The notes: a model not told the origin generated them from the letters alone. DNA of 64,000 nucleotides from Synechococcus sp. CC9616 (GCF_000515235.1 NZ_KI911558.1:2083466-2147465); one strand, 5' to 3'; positions 19,748-28,677 are shown, numbered from the stretch's first letter. Made by a program: numbers and translations.

Positions 19748-20386
19748 ATGGCGACGGATCATCCAATCTTCACGGAAAGCATCCGTCGGATTCGGGCATT
19801 GCTGGGAGAGACCGGCCTGGATCCGCTTCAGCAACAGGTGCTGGAACGGATCGTGCACAGCAGTGGCGATCCCTCACTGGCCTCATTGCTGCAGTTCAGT
19901 GATCGGGCTTGTGACCGTGGCGTCACAGCGCTTCAGCAAGGTGCCGCGATCGTCACCGATACGGCGATGGCCGCAGCAGCAGTTGCGCCCATGGCCTCCC
20001 GCACCCTTGGAACGGATGTCCATTGCCTGTTGGACTGGGCTCCGACCCAGGCTCCGCCAGGGACCACCCGTTCTGCTCTGGGGATGTCCCGTGCCTGGGC
20101 AGAACTGGCCACCACGGTGCCCACGCCACTGGTGTTGATCGGTAGTGCTCCCACTGCGCTTGAGGTGCTGCTGGATCAGGTGGCGCTTGGTGGATCGGTT
20201 CCAAGCTTGGTGATCGGCATGCCGGTGGGTTTTGTTGGTGTTGCTGAAAGCAAGCGGCGATTGGCGGCCAGCGCGCTGAATCAGATCCGGCTTGAGGGCA
20301 GCCGTGGTGGTGCTGGTTTGGTGGCCGCGACGGTCAATGCTCTTCTGCGGGTGGCTGCAGCGTCAGGGCATCGCCCTGCCAGCTAA
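19748..20386 (+). CDS. cobH: Precorrin-8X methylmutase
   Basis: 212 residues from ATG at 19748; in-frame ATGs at 19736 and 19739 and a TTG at 19709 are alternatives. It moves a methyl group to give hydrogenobyrinate/cobyrinate in cobalamin synthesis. The active-site histidine lies in VLERIVHSSGD, followed by FSDRACDRGVTALQQGAAIVTDTAMAAA split over the family pattern, and NPTALEVL-type region SAPTALEVLLDQV; the end VAATVNALLRVAA is the usual C-terminus. Length fits CobH/CbiC. The 3' end overlaps by 53 bases the 3' end of tilS on the other strand. Confidence 0.93.
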   Translation: MATDHPIFTESIRRIRALLGETGLDPLQQQVLERIVHSSGDPSLASLLQFSDRACDRGVTALQQGAAIVTDTAMAAAAVAPMASRTLGTDVHCLLDWAPTQAPPGTTRSALGMSRAWAELATTVPTPLVLIGSAPTALEVLLDQVALGGSVPSLVIGMPVGFVGVAESKRRLAASALNQIRLEGSRGGAGLVAATVNALLRVAAASGHRPAS

Positions 20387-21335
20387 GTCGCCAGCCGCCA
20401 GGGAGGTCGCTCTGTCCCCCTGGCTCTCCAAGTTCCAGTCGACCGCTGAGTTGCTCCAACTGCATGGCATCGAGTGGAGGCACTCCTTGCTGCTCCAGCC
20501 AGAGAGCCAGCAGCACTCGGCGTGTCTTACTGCTTAAGGCGCCGATCTGGCGGCGTTGGAGCACTCCGTCGCACTCGAGTTGTTGGAGCACCAGTTCGGC
20601 GAGCTCTGCCTGTATGTCCCGCACATGGGACAGTCGCTCTGCCAGTCCAGCCATGCGCAGACTGCTACCTGGATGGAGCTTTTCCAGCACGGGCACCACG
20701 TCATGGCGGATGCAATTGCGAGCCAGGCTTCGATCGTCGTTACTGGGATCCAGCCAGATCGGCACGTTCAGCTCTGTGCAGATGCTCAGGGTTTCGGCGC
20801 GGCTGAAACTCAGCAGTGGCCGGCGCAGCCATGGGCCCTCAGGGACGTTCTGCCGTAGGGGCCGGGCTGGCCTCAGGCTGCTGAGTCCTTTGAGATCAGT
20901 ACCGCGCGCCAGATGCAGCAATAGGGTTTCTGCCCGATCGCTGGCGGTGTGGCCGCTCACCACATCTCGCTGCTCCTGATGAGCTAACCGTTCCAAAGCG
21001 TCGTAACGCCAGTTTCGGGCGCTTGCCTCGCAGCTCACGGCTTCAGGATCTGCCCGTTCCACGTGCATCCGGATGGAGTTGGCCTCACACCATCTCCCCA
21101 GCTCAGAGGCGATGGCAGCGGAGCGGGCATGCCAGCCGTGATCGCCATGCCACACCATCACATTCCAATGGTGCAGACGCGATAAATCAATCAACAGCGC
21201 GAGAAGCGCCGTGGAGTCCTGCCCGCCGGAGACAGCCAGCAACAGCGGCGCTCCATCCGGCAGCAACTCAGGCGATCTGAGCAGGGTCCGATGCAATCGA
21301 TCGTGCCATTGGGTCCAGGGGTGTTCCGCCGGCAC
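20334..21335 (-). CDS. tilS: tRNA(Ile)-lysidine synthetase
   Basis: 333 residues. An ATP-dependent PP-loop enzyme (AVSGGQDSTALLALL, about residues 32-46) that modifies the CAU anticodon of tRNA-Ile to lysidine, changing both decoding and aminoacylation. The VVSGHTASDRAETLLLHLARGT segment (read in parts) and the ARNCIRHDVVP segment are family hallmarks. The C-terminal domain is short compared with E. coli TilS, as in many cyanobacteria. Its end overlaps the end of cobH by 53 bases; the start is divergent from the ycf23 gene. Confidence 0.93.
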   Translation of the reverse strand: MPAEHPWTQWHDRLHRTLLRSPELLPDGAPLLLAVSGGQDSTALLALLIDLSRLHHWNVMVWHGDHGWHARSAAIASELGRWCEANSIRMHVERADPEAVSCEASARNWRYDALERLAHQEQRDVVSGHTASDRAETLLLHLARGTDLKGLSSLRPARPLRQNVPEGPWLRRPLLSFSRAETLSICTELNVPIWLDPSNDDRSLARNCIRHDVVPVLEKLHPGSSLRMAGLAERLSHVRDIQAELAELVLQQLECDGVLQRRQIGALSSKTRRVLLALWLEQQGVPPLDAMQLEQLSGRLELGEPGGQSDLPGGWRLSWQGDALTLQPPAEEH

Positions 21336-21416
21336 GGAGATTCTGGAAATTGTTTTGATTCTCTCTTGGGGTGCGCGTTGCCCGGTGTGAGAATCAAGTC
21401 ATCTGAACGCGCTTCG

Positions 21417-22175
21417 ATGACCCGTCTTCAGCAGCTGCCCGTCGCTTTATGCCGCAGCTTGGAACAGCGCAGCACCCTGAAGGTGATTGCTGGTCTGATG
21501 AATTTTGATGCCGCCAGCGTGGCTCGGGTGGCTCGGGCTGCAGGCCATGGCGGTGCTGATCTGATTGATGTGGCCTGTGATCCTGAGCTGGTGGCCTTGG
21601 CCATCAACGAATCCGGCGGCGTGCCGGTGTGTGTGTCGTCGGTGGAGCCTGAGCTCTTCCCAGCAGCAATTGCTGCTGGCGCGGTGATGGTGGAAATTGG
21701 CAATTACGACGCCTTTTATCCCCAGGGTCGAGTCTTCGGCGCCGAGGAAGTGCTTGCGCTTACCCGCCAGACCCGTGCGTTGCTGCCCGAGATCGTGCTG
21801 AGCGTCACTGTTCCCCATGTGCTGCGGATGGATCAGCAGGAGCAGCTGGCGATCGATCTGGTGGCCGCTGGTGCCGATCTGATCCAGACAGAGGGCGGTA
21901 CGAGCGCCAAGCCGTTCAGCGCCGGCAGCCTTGGCCTGATTGAGAAAGCCGCTCCCACCCTGGCTGCAGCCCACAGCATCAGTCGCGTCGTGGATGTCCC
22001 GGTGCTGTGCGCCTCAGGTCTGTCTGCAGTCACCTTGCCGATGGCGATTGCCGCAGGGGCCTCCGGTGTGGGTGTGGGTTCTGCTGTAAACCGTCTCAAC
22101 GACGAGCTGGCGATGGTGGCTGTTGTGCGTGGCCTTCGGGATGCCCTTGCCAGATCTGTTGTTACTCGCGTCTAA
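21417..22175 (+). CDS. ycf23: DUF561 / Ycf23-like protein
   Basis: 252 residues from ATG at 21417 (MTRLQQLPVA). The frame is open 42 codons further upstream but that part has no resemblance to the family. A TIM-barrel-like protein conserved in cyanobacteria and some plastids, with VIAGLMNFD, ADLIDVACDPELV, VPVCVSSVEPELF, GADLIQTEGGTS and an end resembling phosphate-binding GAVGVGVGSAVN. Function is not established; resemblance is to phosphate-binding barrels. It is followed by a stem-loop that contains the stop codon. Confidence 0.88.
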   Translation: MTRLQQLPVALCRSLEQRSTLKVIAGLMNFDAASVARVARAAGHGGADLIDVACDPELVALAINESGGVPVCVSSVEPELFPAAIAAGAVMVEIGNYDAFYPQGRVFGAEEVLALTRQTRALLPEIVLSVTVPHVLRMDQQEQLAIDLVAAGADLIQTEGGTSAKPFSAGSLGLIEKAAPTLAAAHSISRVVDVPVLCASGLSAVTLPMAIAAGASGVGVGSAVNRLNDELAMVAVVRGLRDALARSVVTRV

Positions 22176-22378
22176 GGCCTAGCCTTAGATCCAGTGCCAG
22201 GTGATGCCATAACTGCTCTGCACGCTGGCAAAGGTATGCCAGTTGCTTGTCTAGATTGCCGTCTCGGGCGCCGAACAGATTGGCCTGTTGCGCCGTTAGG
22301 GGACTGAGTGGGACGCGCTCCAGTGCATCGGCTGATCTGATGAATCCGGACCATACCGGTCCTGACAGGATTGAAATG
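22166..22378 (-). pseudogene. Possible decayed reading frame after the GNAT gene
   Basis: Downstream of the GNAT stop a frame on the minus strand stays open for about 70 codons and reads like protein (SADALERVPLSPLTAQQANL, then QLAYLCQRAEQLWHHLALDL), but it has no ATG, GTG or TTG in frame. It ends inside the last codons of ycf23. It could be the 3' remnant of a gene whose beginning was lost or a chance open frame. No family is recognised. Confidence 0.3.
22171..22189. terminator. Stem-loop spanning the ycf23 stop codon
   Basis: TCTAAGGC (22171-22178) and GCCTTAGA (22182-22189) form a perfect 8-base-pair stem with a 3-base loop; the stop codon TAA at 22173-22175 lies in it. No T-tract follows, so it may be an mRNA-end hairpin rather than a classic terminator. 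The same placement is seen at the end of the sialidase-like gene. Confidence 0.4.
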
Positions 22379-22380
22379 CA

Positions 22381-22851
22381 TTAGCGGCGCAGCACCATTA
22401 ACTGTTGGGGATTCGCATCCTGGAAGCCCAGTTGCCGGTAGAAGTCGGCGCTGTAGGTAGTCATTAGGTAGACCCGTTCAACGCCCACCACGGGCGGAGA
22501 ATGCAGCAGTTCTTCGATCACCCGGCGGCCCAATCCATGGCCCTGGAGATCTCCAGCTACCACAATGTCCCAGAGCACGGCACGGCTGAAACCATCGGAG
22601 GTGGCCCGCCCGAAGCCCACTAGCCGCTTGCCCCTCCATAGGCTCACTACAGCATTGCTGCCGGCCAGCAGGTGCCGCAGCTGGGCAAAGCTGCGGCCGC
22701 GGGCCCAGAAAGCATGGCGATCGAACAGTCGCTGCAACTTGATTAGCGCCCGGCTGGGGCGAAGATCTGGTCCGAGACCGAGCAAGCGCAGCCCGGGAGC
22801 ACCGGGGGCATGGTGAACCAGCCGGATCGGGGTCACTGGTCTGGAGGCCAC
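22381..22851 (-). CDS. GNAT family N-acetyltransferase
   Basis: 156 residues, starting with GTG at 22851. The acetyl-CoA-binding signature is in VVAGDLQGHGLGRRVIEELL (residues around 95-115, Q-G-x-G-x-G), followed by YLMTTYSADFYRQLGF, the usual end of GNAT enzymes. Such proteins move acetyl groups to amines; the substrate is unknown. It marks the left border of the polysaccharide island. A decayed copy of this same gene lies at 47,420-47,840, in the same orientation, at the right border. Confidence 0.85.
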   Translation of the reverse strand: MASRPVTPIRLVHHAPGAPGLRLLGLGPDLRPSRALIKLQRLFDRHAFWARGRSFAQLRHLLAGSNAVVSLWRGKRLVGFGRATSDGFSRAVLWDIVVAGDLQGHGLGRRVIEELLHSPPVVGVERVYLMTTYSADFYRQLGFQDANPQQLMVLRR

Positions 22852-22871
22852 AACAATTCATCTTGCTCCCC
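22815..22871 (+). repeat. Left copy of direct repeat flanking the polysaccharide island
   Basis: The 22 bases 22815-22836 are identical to 47784-47805, and 15 bases 22857-22871 are identical to 47826-47840, with the intervening bases mostly alike. Both copies are in the same orientation, at the 5' end of the intact and the decayed GNAT gene. They enclose about 25 kb. Confidence 0.85.
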
Positions 22872-23151
22872 TGCGACAGTGGTTGCCCGATTCTTTGTAC
22901 CGCTGCTCGAGCTCCAGTCAGCTTGATTGGCGCAGGGAAGTTCATCATCGAGAATGAAAGGTGCAGTTGCGGTTACCTAGTAAGTCAAAAAGGATTTTGA
23001 TATTTATTTGTAAGTGAGCTCAGGGTTACATCATTCATTGCTGAGGACTGATTTCAAATTCCTATAGCTCACTGAGTTCCCAATGGAGGACTTGACGGAT
23101 CAACGTTTTAGGCAGATGATAAAATACCACTTTTGCCTTGGTCGATTTAAT
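22852..23151. promoter_or_regulatory. Leader region of the polysaccharide gene run
   Basis: About 300 bases without a gene between GNAT and rfbF, where base composition turns AT-rich at about 22980. It should carry the promoter for the left biosynthetic operon. AGTGAGCT (23013-23020) and AGCTCACT (23066-23073) are inverted repeats 45 bases apart; their meaning is unknown. No JUMPstart-like element was recognised. Confidence 0.35.
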
Positions 23152-23922
23152 TTGAAAGCTGTCATTCTTGCCGGAGGGTTGGGTACAAGGTTAAGTGAAG
23201 AAACTCACTTAAAACCTAAGCCAATGGTGGAGGTGGGTGGAAAACCGATTCTTTGGCATATTCTCAAGATTTATAGCAGTTTTGGAATTGATGAATTTAT
23301 AATTTGCTGTGGCTATAAGGGGTATTTAATTAAGGAATTTTTTGCAAATTATTTTATGTATACTTGTGATGTCACCTTCCATTTGGATGAGGATAATCGC
23401 ATGGAGGTGCATCACCGTAAGAATGAACCGTGGAAGGTTACTTTGGTAGATACTGGTGAAGAGTCGATGACTGGTGGGCGCCTAGGTCGGGTTCGCGATT
23501 ATCTCGGTGAAGATTCTTTTTGTTTTACTTATGGTGATGGCGTTGCTGATGTTGATATTCACGCCAGCATTGATCATCATAGGCGTTTAGGAAAATTGGC
23601 AACCCTCACCGCAGTTCAGCCACCTGGCCGCTACGGCGCTTTGAATCTTGACGATGATATTGTGCGGCAATTTCAAGAAAAGCCTGATGGCGATAACGCT
23701 TGGATCAATGGCGGATTTTTTGTGCTCCAGCCTGATGTCATCAACTGGATTGAAGGCGATAAAACTAGCTTTGAGGCGGATGTGTTACCCCGTTTGGCAG
23801 CAGCTGGTGAGCTCACTGCATATAAACACCAGGGCTTTTGGCAGCCGATGGATACCCTGCGCGACAAAGTACGTTTAGAAACGCTCTGGGAGACGGGTCA
23901 AGCCCCCTGGAAAGTGTGGTGA
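23152..23922 (+). CDS. rfbF: Glucose-1-phosphate cytidylyltransferase
   Basis: 256 residues from TTG at 23152, which gives the usual LKAVILAGG start; an ATG at 23083 in the same frame would add 23 unrelated residues. It makes CDP-glucose from glucose 1-phosphate and CTP. Motifs are the nucleotidyltransferase [35 protein letters not shown] and WINGGFFVL. It acts in the cytoplasm as the first step to CDP-6-deoxyhexoses. Its stop overlaps the start of rfbG by one base, and the following genes are also tightly packed. Confidence 0.95.
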   Translation: MKAVILAGGLGTRLSEETHLKPKPMVEVGGKPILWHILKIYSSFGIDEFIICCGYKGYLIKEFFANYFMYTCDVTFHLDEDNRMEVHHRKNEPWKVTLVDTGEESMTGGRLGRVRDYLGEDSFCFTYGDGVADVDIHASIDHHRRLGKLATLTAVQPPGRYGALNLDDDIVRQFQEKPDGDNAWINGGFFVLQPDVINWIEGDKTSFEADVLPRLAAAGELTAYKHQGFWQPMDTLRDKVRLETLWETGQAPWKVW

Positions 23923-25028
23923 TGCTTAGTAAGGATTTTTGGCGAGGTTGCCGTGTGCTGTTGACGGGACATACGGGTTTCAAAGGTAGTTGGCTCACAC
24001 TCTGGCTGCTCTCTTTAGGGGCCGAGGTTTGGGGTTACTCCTTAGAGCCGGAGGGAGCTCCTAATTTGTTTCAGACCCTGGTGCTTGACAAGCCCAGCTT
24101 CGGTCAGTTCCCCGGTTCTTTGCATCATCGGATTGGTGATCTCCACGACCTTCCTGCCTTGCAGCAGCTTGTTTCTGAATCCAGGCCGCAGGTGGTTCTG
24201 CATCTGGCGGCCCAACCACTGGTGCGCCTAAGTTATCACCAGCCGTTGCTCACTTGGTCTACCAATGTGCAGGGTTGCCTGCATCTTTTGGAGGCGATAA
24301 AGCCGCTGCGGCATCCCTGTTCTGTGGTGATGGTTACCACTGACAAAGTTTATGAGAACCGGGAGTGGGATCACGGATACCGGGAAATGGATCGATTGGG
24401 TGGACTGGACCCATACAGCGCTAGTAAGGCTGCTGCTGAATTAGCAATTGCTAGTTGGCGAGCCAGTTTCTGTGGCTTGGCTGCTCATCAGACGAGCCAT
24501 CTGGCTATTTCCACAGCGCGAGCAGGCAATGTGATCGGGGGTGGCGACTGGGCTGCGGACCGTTTGCTACCCGATGCTATGCGCGCTGTTGCCGCTGGTG
24601 AGCCCGTGATTGTGCGTTCACCTGAGGCCACCAGGCCATGGCAGCACGTGTTGGAGCCACTCGGTGGGTATTTGTTGTTGGCCCAGAGGTTGAGTGAGAA
24701 CCCATCCGATCTCTCCAATGCCTTCAATTTCGGACCATTGCTGGAGGCCAATCGCAGTGTGAGCCAGTTGCTGGAGGCGGTGTTTCAGTACTGGCCCGGC
24801 GAATGGGTTGATCGTTCAGATCCTGAGGCACCCCATGAGGCTGGGCGCTTGCACTTGCAGATTGATTCCGCTTATCACGAACTGGGGTGGCGCCCATGCT
24901 GGCCTTTTCAGAAAACGGTGGAGCGCAGTGTGAACTGGTATCGCCGTGTGGCCCAGGGGCAGAATCCCCTGGATTGCTGTCTGGAGGACCTCAAGGCCTA
25001 TCAAGAGGCTATGGGTTGTGGCCGCTGA
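23922..25028 (+). CDS. rfbG: CDP-glucose 4,6-dehydratase
   Basis: 368 residues from ATG at 23922, next to the rfbF stop. It converts CDP-glucose to CDP-4-keto-6-deoxyglucose with bound NAD. The SDR nucleotide-binding motif is LLTGHTGFKGSWL and the catalytic tyrosine/lysine pair lies in DPYSASKAAAEL, with TDKVYEN before it. GNVIGGGDWA and RPWQHVLEPL are typical for this enzyme. It is overlapped at the 3' end by the start of the epimerase-like gene, indicating one operon. Confidence 0.95.
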   Translation: MLSKDFWRGCRVLLTGHTGFKGSWLTLWLLSLGAEVWGYSLEPEGAPNLFQTLVLDKPSFGQFPGSLHHRIGDLHDLPALQQLVSESRPQVVLHLAAQPLVRLSYHQPLLTWSTNVQGCLHLLEAIKPLRHPCSVVMVTTDKVYENREWDHGYREMDRLGGLDPYSASKAAAELAIASWRASFCGLAAHQTSHLAISTARAGNVIGGGDWAADRLLPDAMRAVAAGEPVIVRSPEATRPWQHVLEPLGGYLLLAQRLSENPSDLSNAFNFGPLLEANRSVSQLLEAVFQYWPGEWVDRSDPEAPHEAGRLHLQIDSAYHELGWRPCWPFQKTVERSVNWYRRVAQGQNPLDCCLEDLKAYQEAMGCGR

Positions 25029-25566
25029 ATTGTTCAGCACACCCCTGGAGGGTGTATGGGAGCTTCGGTCCCAACCTTTCCAGGATCACCGTGGCGCTTT
25101 TTTGAATGCGTTTCGGCTTCAGGACCCGCTGTTTCAACAGGTGTGGCGAGATCGACCGATTGCCCAGGTGAATTTAAGTTGCACGGAAGCGGTGGGCACC
25201 GTGCGTGGCTTGCATTTGCAGGCCTTTCCCCATGCAGAGGCCAAGCTAGTGAGAGCTTTGCGCGGCCGTGTTTGGGATGTCGTGGTTGATTTGCGCGAGT
25301 CCTCCTTCACCTTCGGACGCTGGCATGCAGTGGAGCTGAGCCCAGAGCAGGGCAATGCCCTGCTGATCCCTGAGGGCTGTGGCCATGGTTTTCAGGTTTT
25401 GGAACCCTCTAGTGAACTGTTGTACTTGCACTCAGGCGCCTGGATTCCTGAGGCTGAAGGTGGGATTCGATGGGATGATGAAACATTGGCGATTGATTGG
25501 CCAAAGCCTGTGTCTGCCCTTAGCGAGCGAGATCAGTTGTTGCCTCGCCTGGAGTTGAAACCATGA
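25018..25566 (+). CDS. dTDP-4-dehydrorhamnose 3,5-epimerase-like protein
   Basis: 182 residues from GTG at 25018, which overlaps the rfbG end; the frame is open further upstream inside rfbG. The cupin fold of RmlC-type epimerases is visible: TPLEGVWELRSQPFQDHRGA, VRGLHLQAFPHAEAKLVRAL, GRVWDVVVDLR and IPEGCGHGFQVLEP. The catalytic histidine of RmlC lies in RGLHLQ; the C-terminal GIRWDDETLAIDWP is also typical. It probably epimerises C3 and/or C5 of the CDP-4-keto-6-deoxy sugar, shifting to the L series. Substrate not proven. Confidence 0.85.
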   Translation: MAAELFSTPLEGVWELRSQPFQDHRGAFLNAFRLQDPLFQQVWRDRPIAQVNLSCTEAVGTVRGLHLQAFPHAEAKLVRALRGRVWDVVVDLRESSFTFGRWHAVELSPEQGNALLIPEGCGHGFQVLEPSSELLYLHSGAWIPEAEGGIRWDDETLAIDWPKPVSALSERDQLLPRLELKP

Positions 25567-26765
25567 GTCATTGCTGTCGCCATTGCGGTTCCCCTCTCGC
25601 TCATGAGGTGATTGATCTGGGCCATCAACCCCCCAGTAATGCTTATCTCACTGCGGATCAGCTGACTCTGCCTGAGATCACCTATCCCCTGAAGGTTTTT
25701 GTTTGCACCAACTGCTGGTTGATGCAATTGCCAGCTCACGCTGCAGCTGATCAATTATTCACATCTGATTATGCTTATTTGTCCAGTACATCTAGTAGTT
25801 GGTGTGCCCATGCCAAAGCGTTTGTATCTCAGGCAATTGATCGCTTGGGATTAGATGAAAAGAGCATTGTTGTGGAGCTTGCATCTAATGACGGCTATCT
25901 CCTTCAGTATGTAAAGCAGCAGGGTATTTCCTGTTTAGGAATTGAGCCAACCCATGCTACTGCTGAGGCTGCTCGAGCCAAAGGGATCGAAACCATCGAA
26001 GAGTTTTTTGGAATTGCTTTGGCAGAGAAGCTAGCAAAGGCGGATCTGGTTGTTGCTAATAATGTGTTGGCGCATGTTCCCGATATCAATGATTTTGTCG
26101 CGGGTATTGGGTGTTTGTTGAAGCCTGATGGCCAGGCCTCTGTTGAATTTCCCCACTTGCTGAATTTGCTCCAAGGTAATCAGTTTGATACTATTTATCA
26201 CGAACATTACAGCTATATCAGTCTGAAGGCTGTTCAGCGGATTGTCCAAGCCGTTGGATTGCAGGTGGTTGATGTTGAGCAGCTTCAAACCCATGGCGGC
26301 AGTTTGCGCATCTGGTTAGCCCATCAAGGGCAGGTGGATGTAGCCGATTCGGTTGCCGAAGTGATAGCGCTTGAAGACGCTGCTGGCCTTGAAACCTGTG
26401 AAGCCTACGCTGGCTTTCAGAAGCGTGCAGAAGCAGCAAAATTTGACTTATTAGATTTTTTATTGGCCGCTAAGAAAGATGGCGCGCGTGTTATAGGTTA
26501 TGGTGCTGCGGCCAAGGGAAATACATTGCTAAATTATGTAGGTGTTTGTTCTGATTTGCTGCCTATGGTGGCTGACCGGGCGCTCAGTAAGCAAGGAAAA
26601 TATTTGCCTGGGAGCCATATCCCTGTGATCACCCCTCAAATGTTGAATGATTGTCAGCCAGACTTAGTTCTAGTGCTTCCTTGGAATCTTATAACTGAGC
26701 TTAGCGAAGAAATGCCCGACTACAAATTGCTAACGGCAATACCTTGCCTCAAGGTGATTGAGTAA
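25563..26765 (+). CDS. Sugar C-methyltransferase with N-terminal zinc domain
   Basis: 400 residues. Three parts: a Cys4 zinc domain (CRHCG at residues 5-8 and CTNCW at 50-53), an AdoMet-binding Rossmann domain (VVELASNDGYLLQYV, then ADLVVANNVLAHVPD) and a C-terminal domain with a second Rossmann-like region ending in LPWNLITELSEE. This is the order found in TylC3/NovU/EryBIII-type enzymes that put a methyl group on C3 or C5 of a 4-keto sugar nucleotide. The start overlaps the upstream stop by ATGA. The position between rfbG/epimerase and the aminotransferase suggests a branched-chain CDP sugar. Confidence 0.88.
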   Translation: MSHCCRHCGSPLAHEVIDLGHQPPSNAYLTADQLTLPEITYPLKVFVCTNCWLMQLPAHAAADQLFTSDYAYLSSTSSSWCAHAKAFVSQAIDRLGLDEKSIVVELASNDGYLLQYVKQQGISCLGIEPTHATAEAARAKGIETIEEFFGIALAEKLAKADLVVANNVLAHVPDINDFVAGIGCLLKPDGQASVEFPHLLNLLQGNQFDTIYHEHYSYISLKAVQRIVQAVGLQVVDVEQLQTHGGSLRIWLAHQGQVDVADSVAEVIALEDAAGLETCEAYAGFQKRAEAAKFDLLDFLLAAKKDGARVIGYGAAAKGNTLLNYVGVCSDLLPMVADRALSKQGKYLPGSHIPVITPQMLNDCQPDLVLVLPWNLITELSEEMPDYKLLTAIPCLKVIE

Positions 26766-26778
26766 TTGTGATGCTGAT

Positions 26779-27906
26779 ATGACACGTCACGTGCGTAAGA
26801 TTCCATACACCAAGCCTTCGATTACGGAGCTTGAGGTTGAGTATGCGACTGATGCGGCTAGAAATGGTTGGGGAGATCATTGTTATGATTATATATATCG
26901 CTTTGAAAATGCTTTTAAGCAGTATTTAGGCGTCAAGTATGCCATAGCTACCAGTAGCTGTACTGGTGCGCTGCATATGGGCATGCATGCCTTGGGTATT
27001 GGTCCAGGTGATGAAGTCATCATGGCCGACACAAATTGGATAGCCACAGCTTCGCCAATTGTGCATTTGGGCGCAACACCTGTATTTGTGGATATTTTGC
27101 CTGATAGCTGGTGTGTGGATCCAGAGCAAGTTGAAGCTGCAATCACCTCTAAAACAAAGGCAATTGTTGCTGTTCATCTCTATGGAAACCTTTGCGAGAT
27201 GGACAAGTTGCTTGCCATCGGAGAGCACCATGGTATTCCCGTGATTGAAGATGCGGCAGAAGCTATTGGTTCAATTTATTATGGTAAGGGTGCTGGAAGC
27301 ATGGGTCGATTTGGCGCCTTCTCCTTCCATGGAACAAAAACAATTACAACTGGCGAGGGTGGCATGTTTGTAACTAATGATCCCGACCTCTATGAGTATG
27401 TACTAACGCTCTCCAATCATGGTCGGATGCGTGGGCAGCTCAAACAATTTTGGCCTGACATGGTTGGGTTTAAGTATAAAATGAGCAATATTCAAGCTGC
27501 AATTGGATGTGCTCAAATAGAGCGAATTCAGTTGCTCACTGACTTGAAAAGGGCTATCTTTTTAAATTACTATAAATATTTGAGTGGGCTTCCAATTCGC
27601 ATGAATCCTGAGCCTAAGGGCTGTACCAACAGTTATTGGATGCCTACGTTTGTTGTTAATGATGGGATTTCGTTAAAGCGTGATGAGTTGATTGAAGCAC
27701 TAAAAAGTAAAGGAGTTGATGCTAGAGTATTCTTTTGGCCTTTGAGCTCAACATCAGTAGGTGGGCGAAAAGCTTTTGAAAAGAACTATCTCTCTGAATC
27801 GATTCATTTACGTGCTCTGAATCTCCCTTCACACCATGAACTTTGTCGTAAGGATTCAAGCTTTGTTTCTTCTATTGTTAGATCGTGGATCGAACGACAT
27901 AATTAG
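26779..27906 (+). CDS. DegT/DnrJ/EryC1/StrS sugar aminotransferase
   Basis: 375 residues from ATG at 26779; an in-frame TTG at 26758 would add seven residues. A PLP enzyme that aminates a keto sugar nucleotide. The PLP lysine is Lys 187 in FSFHGTKTITTGEGG; Asp/Glu-rich VIEDAAEAIG precedes it, and TSSCTGALHMGMHALG binds the cofactor phosphate. Later segments (LSNHGRMRGQ and KMSNIQAAIG) are typical of sugar aminotransferases. The formyltransferase downstream suggests that the new amine is N-formylated. Confidence 0.93.
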   Translation: MTRHVRKIPYTKPSITELEVEYATDAARNGWGDHCYDYIYRFENAFKQYLGVKYAIATSSCTGALHMGMHALGIGPGDEVIMADTNWIATASPIVHLGATPVFVDILPDSWCVDPEQVEAAITSKTKAIVAVHLYGNLCEMDKLLAIGEHHGIPVIEDAAEAIGSIYYGKGAGSMGRFGAFSFHGTKTITTGEGGMFVTNDPDLYEYVLTLSNHGRMRGQLKQFWPDMVGFKYKMSNIQAAIGCAQIERIQLLTDLKRAIFLNYYKYLSGLPIRMNPEPKGCTNSYWMPTFVVNDGISLKRDELIEALKSKGVDARVFFWPLSSTSVGGRKAFEKNYLSESIHLRALNLPSHHELCRKDSSFVSSIVRSWIERHN

Positions 27907-27930
27907 TCAAAGACCTTATTTATAGTGCTC

Positions 27931-28677
27931 ATGTCTCCATCGATAGTTGTGTTTGCAGACGCTGAAGTTGGGTTTTGCTGTACACAGTGGTTGATCGACA
28001 ATTACAAGTCAGATTTGACTATGGTAGTCACTACTTCTCAAAATCAGATTTTTGACCTAGCGAAGAATAATGGTGTTTCTTCGCATGTATTCCAGGATGA
28101 TATTTCATATTTGCGGTCTTTCAATGTAGAAGAAACTTTGTGCGATATTGGTTTGTTGCTGTGGTGGCCAAGTATTATAAGCCCTTCTATTATAAACTCT
28201 GCTAGGCATGGGTTCGTCAATACTCATCCAAGTTTCCTTCCGTTTAATCGAGGAAAAAATTATAATTTTTGGGCGCTTGTAGAAGAATGCACCTTTGGAG
28301 TAAGTATTCATACGGTTGAAGAAGGCATTGATTGTGGAGACATTATTTCACAAAAAAAAATTAATTATACTTGGGAGGATACGGGTGAAACTCTTTATTT
28401 CAAGGCAATCGCAGGGATGAAAGAATTGGTTTTTGATACTTATCCGCTCCTTCGACAGTTAAGGTTTCCTAGGAAGAAGCAAGATTTATCAAAAGGCTCT
28501 TTTCATTTTTCATCTGAACTTGAACCCGCATCCATCATCGCTTTGGATCAGCCCACAACTCCTAGACAGTTGTTTAATGTTTTGAGAGCGAGAACCTTTC
28601 AGGGATACCCGGCATGCAGATTTTTAGACAATGGCGTAGAATACGAGGTTAGAATTGACATCACTGAAAGAGAATGA
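27931..28677 (+). CDS. Formyltransferase-family protein, probable sugar N-formyltransferase
   Basis: 248 residues from ATG at 27931 (a GTG at 27925 is a close alternative). The tetrahydrofolate-dependent formyltransferase core has the catalytic triad Asn 97, His 99 and Asp 134 in VNTHPSFLPFNRG and GIDCGDII. The chain is short compared with methionyl-tRNA formyltransferase and the C-terminal part lacks its tRNA-binding region, resembling sugar N-formyltransferases. Placed after the aminotransferase, it most likely formylates the amino sugar. Its stop overlaps the next start (ATGA). Confidence 0.8.
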   Translation: MSPSIVVFADAEVGFCCTQWLIDNYKSDLTMVVTTSQNQIFDLAKNNGVSSHVFQDDISYLRSFNVEETLCDIGLLLWWPSIISPSIINSARHGFVNTHPSFLPFNRGKNYNFWALVEECTFGVSIHTVEEGIDCGDIISQKKINYTWEDTGETLYFKAIAGMKELVFDTYPLLRQLRFPRKKQDLSKGSFHFSSELEPASIIALDQPTTPRQLFNVLRARTFQGYPACRFLDNGVEYEVRIDITERE

